From Thermoleophilia bacterium (lineage in GTDB: Bacteria > Actinomycetota > Thermoleophilia > Gaiellales > SKUG01), in assembly GCA_025964405.1 (NCBI GenBank), contig JAOPYW010000004.1, forward strand, positions 1 through 30,431: a stretch of DNA of 30,431 nucleotides. Direction: 5' to 3'. Positions 13,001 to 25,000 of this stretch are shown here, one piece after another. A program made the position numbers and the translations under genes. Position 1 is the stretch's first letter. Every line of letters starts with the position of its first letter. The notes beneath the pieces are model-generated. The model made no database searches. It had not been told where the DNA came from and was given only the letters and a program-made list of their open reading frames with translations.

Positions 13001-16000
13001 GCGTGGTCGCCGGCGCGTAGTCGAGCGAACCGCCGACGGGCGCGAGCGGGTCGGCCGACACGTAGGCACTCGACGTGGTGGCGTTGCCACCCGTGTCGGT
13101 CGTGGTCAGCGAGATGCCGGCGGGCGCCGGAGCCGACGCCGACGTCGCGAACGTGTAGTTGTAGTCGAACACGCCACCGGTCTCGCCGCCGACCGTGCAG
13201 ACGCTCGGATTCGACGCGGTGGCATCGGTGCCGGCCCCCGGTGACCAGCCCGCGGCGATCGCCGGGAAACCGACGTTGAGGATGCCGCTCGTGTCACAAG
13301 CGGCGATCGACAGGCGTGCGTCGCCGGTCTGGTTCGGGTTGAACCAGAGCTTGTCCTGCTGCGTCGGCTTGGTGAGGTCGGAGGTCGTGACGTACTGGAA
13401 CTGCGGGTTCACGCCCGGGGTCCACTTGACGCCGCCGTTCGTCGGCGGCTTGTTGTCGACCGTCACGGTACGGGTCGCGACGAACGTGTTGCCCGCGAAG
13501 TCGGTCACCGTCAACTCGATGGTGTACAGGCCGTCGACCGGGGTGCCGGTGGTGTCCCAGTTGCAGCTCCACGAAGTCGGGCTCGCCGGTGCGAGGCAGA
13601 TGGTGCCGGTTGCGGCGTTCGGGGCGATCCAGCGGACGTCGACCTTCGCCACGCCACTCTCGCCGTCAGTGGAGGTGCCCGTGGTGACGTTGGTGGTGCC
13701 CGAGATGGGTCCGACCGGGGCCGCGTTGATCGTGCCCGACGGGGGCGTGCGATCGCTCTGGATGACGTCGCTCGTCGTGGCCGTGGCGACGTTGCCCACG
13801 TTGTCGGTCACGAGGAGGCGGTAGTAGACGCACGAGGCATCGGGCAGCGCGCCCTCCGCATACGGGCTCGACGGGTTGGCGGTGCCGACGTTGGCGAACA
13901 TGGCGCCGGTCGGAGGCGCGCCGACACACCCACCGATGGTGTTCGACGGGTTGGTGTAGGGGAGCACGGCGCGCTGCAGCTGCCACGTACCGATGCCGGA
14001 GCCCGTGTCGGTACCCTTGCTGAACGTGATCGAGGCGCTCGAGAGCTTCGTGTTGCCGCTCGGGTAGGAGATCGACGTCGCGCCAGGCGCGAGGCCGTCG
14101 GGCGTCACCGTCCACGAGGTGCTCGCGGAGTTGCCTGCAACGTCAAAGCCCACGGCGCTCCGGAGGGCAGGGTTGGCGGGGGTTGCGGACCACGCGTAGA
14201 GCTGCGAGTAGGGCGACGAGCCATCGGGGTTCGGGCCGGCGCTCGGGGTCCAGCCGGCACCGAAGCCCGGGTAGTCGACGCGCTGCATGCCCGTGCCAGC
14301 GTCAGTGCCGCCGAGCTCAACCGAGAACGAGCCGGTCTGGGCCGGGTTGTAGTACATCGTCGTGCTCGACGGCGGCGAGAACATGAAGCCGCCGTTCGTG
14401 ACCTCGATAAACCCTGTGAACGTCATGACCGGCGGCTGGTTGTCGACGATCACGGTGCGAGTGTCGGTGAACGTGTTGCCGGCGTTGTCCGTGACGGTCA
14501 GCGTCATCGTGTAGCTGCCGTCGGCGAGCGGCGCGGTGTCCCAGGCGCAGCTGAACGCCGTCGGAGACGCCGGTCCGAGGCAGATGTCACCACTCGAGGG
14601 GCCCGTGTACTTCAGGTCGATGCGCTGTACACCGCTGGTCGAGTCGGCGGAGACGCCGGTGATCGTCTTCACGCCGCTGAACGGGCTCACCGGGGTCGGA
14701 TCGAGCGAACCGGTCGGGTTCGTGCGATCGACGCGGAAGGTGTTCGTGTTCGTGATCGTCTGCACGTTGCCGACGTTGTCGGTCACGAGCTGCTGGTAGC
14801 GGTAGCAGAAGCCGTCGGCCGTCGTGTTGTCGGCGTACGGGCTCGTCTCGGCAGTGGTACCGATGTTCGCCATCGTCGACCACGTCGTGCCACACGCGCC
14901 GGCGCTGAACGGCGTCGACTGCCGCTGCAGCTGACGAGTCGCGACGCCTGACTGCGAATCGGAGCCGGTCGTGAAGACGATCGGGTGCGTGGTCGCGCTG
15001 GTGGTGGTGTTGAGCGGCGAGATCGAGCCGCCGGTCGGGCTGGAGGAGTCGTTCTCGATGCGGAACGGGACGTTCGAGAAATTGCCCGCATTGTCGGTCG
15101 CCTTCGCGAGCTGGCTGCCGGGCTCGACCACGCCGGGGCCGGTGAAGGTGAACGTGCCGGTGTAGGGCGCCGGGCCGGTCGTGTCGCTGCCGCCGCCGGT
15201 CCAGCCGGCTCCCGCGAACGGCGTGAAGTTGACCGATGCCACGCCCGTGCCGCCGTCGGTGGCCAGTACGCGCACGTCGAAGCTACCGCTCTGGGCCGGG
15301 TTGATGAACAGCGTCGACGAGCCCGCCGCGCTGAACATGAAATTGCCGCCCGTGACCTCCGTGAAGCCGTCGAGGCTCGCGACGGGCGGGTTGTTGTCGA
15401 CCACGACCGAGCGCGTGTCGACGGCGGTGTTTCCTGCACGGTCGGTTGCGGTGGCACGCACCGTCCACGACCCGTCGGCCACGGTCGTGGTATCCCACGG
15501 GCAGCTCCACGGGTTGGTCGGCACTGCGGTGCAGATGGTGCCCGTGACCGTGCCATTCGTGTACTCGACGAGCACGTTCGCGACACCACTGTGCACGTCA
15601 CTCGACGTGCCGGTGATCGTCTTCGTGGCGCTGAACGGCGATGCCGGGGTCGGGTCGACGGCGACGAGCGGGTTCACGCCGTCGACGCGGAGGGTGTCGG
15701 TGCCGACCACGGTCGAGACGTTGCCGACCTGGTCGGTGAACCGGACCTCGTACTGGTAGCAGGTGGCGCCGGCGAGCGTGGCATCGCTGTAGGGGGACGT
15801 CGGGTTCACGGCGCCCACAGTTGCGTATGCCGACCATGCGAGCGGGTCACAGGTGTTGTTGGCATAGGTCGTCGAGCGGCGCAGCAGCTGGGTGGTGAAC
15901 AGACCCGACTGTGCGTCGGTGCCCGCCGTGAAGGTGATCGCTGCCGGCACGACCTTCGTGATCGTGTTCGGCGAGTTGATCGACCCACCGGCGGGGGGCG

Positions 16001-19000
16001 TCGTGTCGTGCTCGACCTCGAAGGTCGCCGTCTTGGAGTTGCCGGCGTTGTCGAAGGCGGTGACCGTCTGGAGACCCGAACCGGTCGTGCCGGCGGTCCA
16101 GTCGTAGCTGTAGGCGAAGTTCGGGCCCGAGCCGAGCGTGCTGCCGCCGGGGTTCCAGCCGGGGCCGATGGTCGGGAAGGCGATGCGGTTCATGCCGGTG
16201 CCGGCGTCGCTGCCGGAGAAGGTCACCTGGAACTGGCCGGCGAGCGCCGGGTTGATGTAGATCTTCGAGGTGGAACCAGCCTGCATCATCGCGGCGCCGT
16301 TGACCTGCTCGAGGAAGCTCACGAAGGCCACGGCCGGCGGCTGGTTGTCGACCACGATCGTCCTGGTGATCGGTGCAGACACGTTCGGCCCCGGCACGCC
16401 GACGTTGTCATACACCAGGAGCGTGATGGTGTAGAGGCCGTCGGGCAGCAGCGAGGTGTCCCAGTTGCAGCTCCAGCCGCGTGGGTCGGCGGATCCCGTC
16501 AGCGCGGGGGAGAGGCAGATGTTGCCCGCGGCCGGTCCGGTGTACTTGACCTCGACGCGGTTGACGCCGGAGTTGCCGTCGCTCGCGTCACCCGTGATCG
16601 TGACGGCAGATCCGCTGACCGGTCCAACCGGAGCGGCGTTGATGCTTCCGCTCGGCACACCCGTGTCCACCTTGACCTGGTTGAGCGACGAGAGCGTGAG
16701 CACGTTGCCGACGTTGTCGGTCACGACGCGCTGGTACTCGTAGCAGAACCCGGTCGCGATCGTGGTGTCGGAGAACGGGCTCGACGGCAGCGCCGGCCCG
16801 ACGTTGCCCCATGCACCCATGGCTCCACACACGCCGTTGGTGTAGGTCGCCTGGCGCCGCTGCAGCTGCCCGGACTGGATGCCCGACTGGGCATCGGAGC
16901 TGGCGGTGAAGACGATGTCGACGCTGGCGTTCTTGGTCACGATGTTCGGCACGGTCATCGTGCCGCCCGTCGGGGCGGTGTTGTCGGCCTCCACCTGGAA
17001 GGTCGCCGACGCCGAGTTGCCGGCGTTGTCGAAGCCGACCGCGTTCTTGGGCCCGGGACTGACCGCCGTCGCCGCCCACGTGTAGTCGACGGAGTAGGTG
17101 TTGCCTGCAGCGGTGTTGTCGGAGAAGCCGGCCGGCGTCCAGCCCGCCCCGAGCACCGGGAAGTCGACTCGGTTCACACCGGTGCCGCCATCGGTCGCGT
17201 CGACGTTGACGGTGAACGTGCCGCCGAAGGTCGGGTTGTAGTACATCTTGTTGAGCACGGCGAACTGGTACTGGGCACCCGTGAGCTCGGCGAAGGAGGT
17301 CCAGGTCACCGCCGGGGGCTGGTTGTCGACCGTGACCGTGCGCTGGTCGTTGAACACGTTGCCCGCGCGGTCGGTGACCGTCAGGTTGATGAGGTAGGTG
17401 CCGTCGGGCAGTGTCGTCGTATCCCAGTTGCAGCTCCACGGGTTCACCGGCGTGGCGCCGAGGCAGATGTTGCCGTCGTTCGTGCCCGGTCCGTCGTACT
17501 TCACGTCGACCGAGTTGACGCCGCTGTGCACGTCGGTGGCGGTGCCGTTGACCGCGATAACGGCGCTCCACGGGGAGACCGGCGAGGCGCTGATCGAACC
17601 GCCGGGGATCGTCTGGTCGACCTTGACCTGACCGGTGCTCGCGAGCGTGTAGGTGTTGCCGACGTTGTCGGTGACGATCGCCTGGTACTCGTAGCAGGTG
17701 GCGTCGAGGATGGTCGCGTCGGCGTAGGCGGCCGGCGGGTTGACCGCACCGATGTTCGCGAAGGTCGTCCACGAGCCGGCGTTGCAGACGTTGCCGGCGT
17801 AGGTCGTCGAGCGACGCTGCAGCTGCACGGTGCCGACGCCCGACTGGGTGTCGGAGGTGGCGGTCGTGGCGATGCTCACCGTGGCGAGCTTCGTGATCAC
17901 GTTCGGCACGGTCAGCGAACCGCCGGCGGGCGGTGTCGAATCCAGCTCTACCTCGAAGGTCGACACGGCCGAGTTGCCGGCGTTGTCGGTCGCGGTCACG
18001 GTCTTGAGCCCGGCGCCCGTCACCGGGTTCGCGAACGTGTAGGTGAATCCGTACGCCGGCGAGGGCGTCGCGGTGGTACCGCCCGCCGGCGACCAGCCGC
18101 CGCCGATGGCCGGGAAGGTCAACCACTTCACGCCCGTACCGGCGTCGGCAGAGTTGAAGCGCACCTGGACCGAACCGGCCTGCGCCGGGTTGACGTAGAT
18201 CTTCGAGCCGGCGGGCGGCGCGAACTGGAAGGCCTGGCCCGTGACTTCCTGGAAGTCGAGGAAACTGATCGACGGCGGCTGGTTGTCGACGAGGATGGTC
18301 CGCGTGATGTCAGCCGACTGGTTGCTCGGCGTGGCGTTGTCGAACACGCGCAGGTGGATGGTGTAGGTCCCGTCGGGCAGCAGCGTCGTATCCCAGTTGC
18401 AGCTCCACGTGCGCGGGTCAGTGGCGCCGACGAGCGAGGGCGACAGGCAGATCGGGCCGGTGGCGGAAGTCGGGCCCTCCCATGTCACGTCGACGTGGTT
18501 GACGCCGCTGTTCGTGTCGCTCGCGTTTCCGGTGATGTTGACCGCGGCGCCGCTCACCGGACCTGCGGGAATGGCGCTGATCGTACCGGTCGGCGCGCCC
18601 GTGTCGACCTTGACCTGGTTGGTGGAGGTCAGGGGCAGCACGTTGCCGACGTTGTCGGTGACGAGGCGCTGGTACTCGTAGCAGAAGCCGGTGGCGATCG
18701 TGGCGTCGACGAACGGGCTCGTCGGCAGCGCGGTGCCTATGTTCGTCCATCCGCCGAAGGCGCCGCAGACGCCGCCGATGAACGACGCCTGGCGGCGCTG
18801 GAACTGGCCGCTCGAGATGCCCGACTGGGCATCGGTGCTGGCCGTGAACGGGATGCTCACGGTGGTCAGGCTCGTGGTGACTGCAGGCGGCGTGATCGCG
18901 CCACCGGTAGGCGCCGTGGAGTCGGCCTCGACCTCGAATGTGGCGGTCGCGGAATTGCCGGCGTTGTCGAAGCCGGTGGCGGTCTTCAGGCCGGGGTTCG

Positions 19001-22000
19001 CCGCGACTGGCGAGAAGTCGTACTGCACACCGTAGTTCGGTGCCGGGCCAGTGGCATCGGTGAACGGAGCGGCAGGGGTCCAATTGGTACCGAGTGTCGG
19101 GAACACGATGCGGTTCATGCCGGTGCCGCCGTCGGTACCGGTCATCTTCAGGCGAACGCTGGCCGTCTGGTTCGGGTTGAAGAACAGCTTGTTCGCGACC
19201 GGGTGCGTGTACTGGTTGCCGCTCAGCTCGATCCACGTGTCGAATGCGACCACCGGCGGCTGGTTGTCGACGACGACGGTGCGCACGATGGGGGCGCTCA
19301 CGTTGCCCGCGAGGTCGTACACCTTGAGGATCATGTCGTAGGAGCCGTCAGGCAACGCCGACGTGTTCCAGGAACAACTCCAGTTGCCGGCCGTGAGCGA
19401 CGGCCCGAGGCAGATGTTGCCGTCGTTTGCGCCCGGCCCGTCGTAGGTCACGTCGACGTGGTCGACGCCGCTCATGGTATCGGCGCTCGTTCCGGTGACC
19501 GTGACGGATGAGCTGAACGGCGACGACGGCGTTCCGTTGATGGATCCAGTCGGCACGGTCGTGTCGACCTTCACCACGTTGGGCGAGGTGAGCGTCTGCA
19601 CGTTGGACACGTTGTCGCTCACCAGCAACTGATACTCGTAGCAGTTGCCGTTGGTGATCGTCGTGTCGGAGAACGGCGAGGTCGCGGCGCCCACGGGACC
19701 GATGTTCGTCCAGGCGCCCGGTGCGGCGCAGGCACCGGATGCGTACGTACCCGACCGACGTTGCAACTGGCGCTCGCCGATGCCCGCCTGCGAATCGACG
19801 CTTGCCGTGAAGGAGACCGGTGTCGTGAGCACGTTGATGATCGCGCTCGAGGACGTGATCGATCCGCCGTTCGGCGGCGTGATGTCGCGCTCGACGGTGA
19901 AGTTCGCGGTCGCTGAATTTCCTGCATTGTCGATGCCCGTCACCGTGCGAACGCCCGGGTCGGCCGCGCCCGCCACGAACCCGAACGTCTGCGAGTACGG
20001 TGCGGAGGTATCGGAGCTGGGCGCGGCCGGAGTCCAGTTCGCGCCGAGCGTCGGGAAGTCGAGCTCCTTCACGCCGGTGCCTGCGTCAGTGACGTTGAAG
20101 ATGGCCTGGAAGGAGCCGACCTGCGCGGTGTTCACGTAGATCTTCGACGTGGCGCCGACCGGGAACGTGTACTGGGCACCCGAGACCTCGTTGTATGAGC
20201 TGAAGGTGACCGCCGGCGGCTGGTTGTCGACGGTGACCGTTCGGATCACGGTGGAGGAGAACAGACCTCCGTTGTCGGTCACGACGAGTCGGATGTCGTA
20301 GCTGCCGTCGGGCAGGCCCGACGTATCCCAGCCACAGCTCCAGGTCGTACCGGCCGGCGGCTGGTTGAGGCAGATGGGACCATCGTTGGCTCCCGGCCCG
20401 TCATACCGCACGTCGACGTGGTTGACGCCGCTGGCTGCGTCGGTCGCGGTGCCGGTGATCGTCTTCGTGCCGCTGAAGGGTGACAGGGGAGTTGCGTCGA
20501 TCGTCCCTGCGGGCGCCGTCTGGTCGACACGGGTCGTCTGCGCCGACACGAACGGCGACGCGTTTCCCACGTTGTCGGTGACAACGAGCTGGTACTCGTA
20601 GCAGGTGGCGTCCGCCACTGCCGCGTCGGTCCAGGGGCTGGTCGGGCTCAGCGGGCCCTGGTTCGTCCAGCCACCCATCGCCGCGCATGCGCCGGCAGAA
20701 TAGGTGGCGGAACGTCGCTGGATCTGCCAGCTGCCCACGCCCGAGCCGGTGTCGCCACCGGTCGTGAACGTCACCGGGTAGCCGGCGGCACCCGTCTGGA
20801 TCGACGTCGGGGAGCCGATGGCCGCGCCGGTGGGAATCGACGTGTCGGGCGTCACGGTGAAGCCAGCGGTCGCAGAGGTGCCGGCGACGTCGAAGGCCGT
20901 CGCGAGCTTCGTGCCCGGGTTCGCAGCACCGCCGCCCCAGGTGTACTGCAGGTTGTACGGGTTGCCGAGCGCATATGAGCCACCCGCTGCCGGAGTCCAT
21001 CCGGCGCCCAGCGCAGGGAAGTCGACGCGCTGCATACCCGATCCGGCGTCGGTCGCGTTGAAGCGCACGCTGAACGAGCTCGGGTTGATCGTCGGGTTGA
21101 AGTACATCGTCGAGCCGATCGCGAACTGGGCATTCGGATTCGTGCCCTCGACGAAGTCCTGGAACGTGATCGTCGGTGCAGTGTTGTCGATCACGATCGT
21201 GCGCGTGGCCGTGCCGACGTTGCCGGCCTGGTCGGTGATGGTGGCCGTGATCGTGTACGTGCCCTCGACGAGGGCGTTGGTGACCCAGTTGCAACTCCAG
21301 TTGGCGGGCTGGTTGCCGCAGACCGAACCCGATGCCGGGCCTGAGTAGGTGACGTCGACCTTCTGCACTCCGGACCCACCATCGGTGGATGTACCGGTCA
21401 TCGTGACGGTGCCGCTCACAGGTCCGACCGGGTTGCCGTTCACGGCACCCGTGGGCGGCGAGCGGTCGACGCGCACTTCGTTCGTGCCCGCGTACTTCGC
21501 GACATTGCCGACCTTGTCGGTCACGTCGAGTTCGTACTGGTAGCAGAAGCCATCCGCCGTAGTCGTGTCGAGGAAGGGCGACGCGGGGTTGACGGTACCG
21601 ATCGGTCCCCACGATCCCCATGACGCCGCGTCGCAGACGCCCGCGGCGAGCACCGTGGCGCGGCGCATCATCTGGGAGCTGGCGACGCCCGACGCGCCGT
21701 CGGTGCCGACGGTGAAGGTGATCGAGACGTTCGGCGATCCCTTCGTGAACTGGTTCGGGTAGGTGACGCTCCCTCCGGACGGAATGGTGCTGTCGGCCAG
21801 GATGGTGAACGACGCGGTCGCGGAAGTGCCGGCGACGTCGAATCCGGTGGCGGCCTGCACGCCCGGCTGCGTCGCGCCGGCCGTCCAGACGAAGGTCTCC
21901 TGGAACGGGCTCGGCGGCGTCGAGTCGGTGCCGCCGTTCGTCAGCGACCACGGCGCTGCTCCGGCGTCCGGGTCGGTGTACACGACCTTGCCCGGACCAG

Positions 22001-25000
22001 TACCCGTGTCGACCACGTTGATCAGGGTGTTGAATGAACCACTGAAGAGTGGGTTGAAGTAGATCGTCGAACCCGAGGCCGACTGGTACTGCGGGTTGGT
22101 GCCGGGTGTGAAGCTGTTGAAGGTGACAGTCGGGGGATTGTTGTCGATCAGGATCGTGCGGGTGATGGGGTTGCTGACGTTGCCGGCAACGTCGGTCACG
22201 AGCAGCTCGATCGTGTAGGTACCGTCGAGCAGCGCCGCCGTGGCCCAGCTGCAGCTCCAGGTCGACGACGCCGGCGTGCCGCCGAGTGACGGGCCCGTGC
22301 AGACCGTACCGTTCGGGCTCGGTCCCGACTTGTAATTGACGACGACGCTGGCTACGCCCGAACCGAGGTCGGTGCCCGTTCCGGTGAACACGACGCTGCC
22401 ACTCGAGGGGCCAGCAGGCGTACCACTGATGGTGCCGCCCGGCTTGGTCTGGTCGACCTTGACCTCGTTGCTGTTCGTGATCGTCGTGACGTTGTCGACC
22501 CGGTCGGTCGATACGATGAGGTACCGGTAGCAGAACCCGTCGGCGACGGTGGTGTCGGAGTAGGGGCTCGTGGGGTTGAGCGGACCGACGTTGGCAGCAG
22601 CGGCATACGTGCCGCAGGAACCGCTCGAGTAGGGGGCCTGCTGGCGCTGCAGCTGCACCGACTGCATGCCGGACAGCGCATCGCTGCCTCCGGTGAAGCT
22701 GACCGATGCGGCAGCCAGGCTCGTCACGGCGTTGACGTACGTGATGCTCACCCCGGTCGGAGCTGCGGCGTCCTCGACGATCGCGAAGTTCGCGGTGGAG
22801 GTGTTGCCAGCGAGGTCGCGCGCAGTCACGACCTTCGGGCCCGGGCTGGCGGTGCCGGGGGTGTGCGCAACCCACCCGTAGGTCCACTGGTAGGGAGCCG
22901 TGTTGTCGTTGCCGCCCGCTCCGCCGGTGGTCCACGGTGCGAACACGGCCGACGGGTAGTCGACCCGGTCCATGCCGGCCCCGGCGTCGGTCGCCGCGAC
23001 GTCCACGCGGAGCGACCCGGTACCCGCCGGGTTGAAGTACATCGTCGTGCCGACCGCCTGCAGGAAGTTGCCGCCGGAGACTTCGTTGAACGTGACGGCG
23101 GAGATCACGGGGCCCAGGTTGTCGACCACGATCGTGCGCGTGATGACGCCACTGTCGTTGCCGGCGTTGTCGAACACGTGCAGGGTGATGGTGTAGGTGC
23201 CGTCCGGCAGCGCGGGCCCGGGATTGGTGTTGAACGTGCAGGTCCACGCGCCGGCGGTCACCGCCTGCGACGGGCAGATGGTTCCCGAGGCCGGCCCGGA
23301 GTAGGTCACGGTCACGTGGTTGACGCCCGACGCCGCGTCGCCGGCAGTACCGCTGATCGATACGCCGTTGCCGCTGACCGGTCCGGTCGGCGTACCGCTG
23401 ATCGTGCCGAACGGGGCCGTCGCGTCGACGCGCACGGTGTTCGGGCTCGTCACCGTCGTTGGATTGTCGACCCGGTCCTTGACGACCAGCTGGTACTGGT
23501 AGCAGACGCCGCTCGCGAGCGTCGAGTCGACGAACGGACTGGCCGGGTTGGTGCCCCCGACGTTCGAGAAGGTCGTGTACGTCCCGCAGACCCCTGCCGA
23601 ATAGGGAGCGGAAGCGCGCTGCATCTGCCACACGCCGATGCCTGAGCCGGAACCGTCGGCGCCGGTCACGAACGGGAAGCTCGCGGTGGTCGCGACCTGC
23701 GTCGAATCGGTCACGGTGAGGCTTGCGCCGATGGGCGCAGTGGCATCGGGAGTGACGGTGAAGTTGCCGCCCGGCGCGCCCGTGGAGTTGCCTGCGTTGT
23801 CGAACGCGAGTGCGTTCTTCGTGCCGGGGGCGGTCGGGCTGGCGGTCCACGCGTAGGCCAGCCCATGTGGGTTGGTCGGCCCGGCCACCGAGCCGCCGGC
23901 GGGCGTCCAGCCCGTGCCGAGCGTCGGGAAGTCGACCCGGTTCACGCCCGTGCCCGCATCGCTTGCCGTGAAGTTCACGGTGAACGAGCCGGCCTGCAAC
24001 GGGTTGTAGAACATGGTGGAGCCCACCGCGTACTGGAAGGTCGGGCCGGAGCCCGAGGCGAAGCTGACGAACGCGAGCGTCGGCGCGTTGTTGTCGACCG
24101 TGACGACACGCGTAGCGGCGGTCGCATTCACGTTTCCGGCGATGTCGTACACCTCGAGCGTGATGGTGTAGCTGCCGTCGGGCAGCGCGGGCCCGGGGTT
24201 CGTGTTCCACGGGCACGTCCAGTTGCGGGGGTCGGGCAGCGCGCTGAGCGACGGCGACGAGCAGATGGTGCCTGCGGCCGGACCCGAGTACTTGACGATG
24301 ACGTGGTCGACACCCGAGCCCGCGTCACTCGCGGTTCCCGTGACCGACACCGTGCCGCCCCAGGGGCCGACCGGGGTCAGGGAGATCGTTCCGGTCGGCG
24401 CGCCGCCGTCGATCTTGACCTCGTTGGAGGAGGTGTAGACCTGCTGGTTGCTGACACGGTCCTTCTCGACGAGCTGGTACTTGTAGCACTTACCGGTCGC
24501 GCCGGTGTTGTCACTGTACGGGCTCGTCGGGTTGACGGGACCGATGTTCGTGAAGGTGCCCGTGTAGGAAGTACAGGTGCCGGCGCTGAAGGTACCCTCG
24601 TCGCGCTGCAGCTGTCGTGAGCCGATGCCAGACCCGCCGTCGGATCCACCGGTGAAGGTGATGCTCACGGCCGAGGGAGCGGTGACGGAGTTCGGGTAGT
24701 TGATCGAACCGCCCGTGGGAAGCACGTTGTCGGTCTGGATGGAGAACGAGCCGGTCTGGGTCTTGCCGGCGTTGTCGTATGCCACCACGTTCTGGGTACC
24801 GGGGCTCGTCGCTCCGTTCGCCCATCCGTAGGTCGTCTCGTAGGGAGCGGTGTTGTCGCTGGCGATCCCGGTAGGCGTCCAGATGGTCGCAGCTCCATCG
24901 ACGTCCGGGAACTCCACGCGGTTGACGCCGGTTCCCAGGTCGGTCGCGGCGACGGCGAGCTTGGCCGAACCGGTCTGGGCCGGGTTGACCCACAGCAGGG

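Noticed and set aside
14985..19511. Plus-strand open frame of 1,508 codons antisense to the repeats
   Set aside because: Its product is Arg/Gly/Val/Asp-rich low-complexity sequence with no fold motifs, and its composition repeats with the 960-base period of the minus-strand gene. It is the antisense shadow of GC-biased codons.
20401..24216. Minus-strand open frame of 1,271 codons in another phase
   Set aside because: Translation is Arg/His/Gln/Gly-rich and has no domains. The true frame on the same strand gives ordered Ig-like units through the whole stretch.
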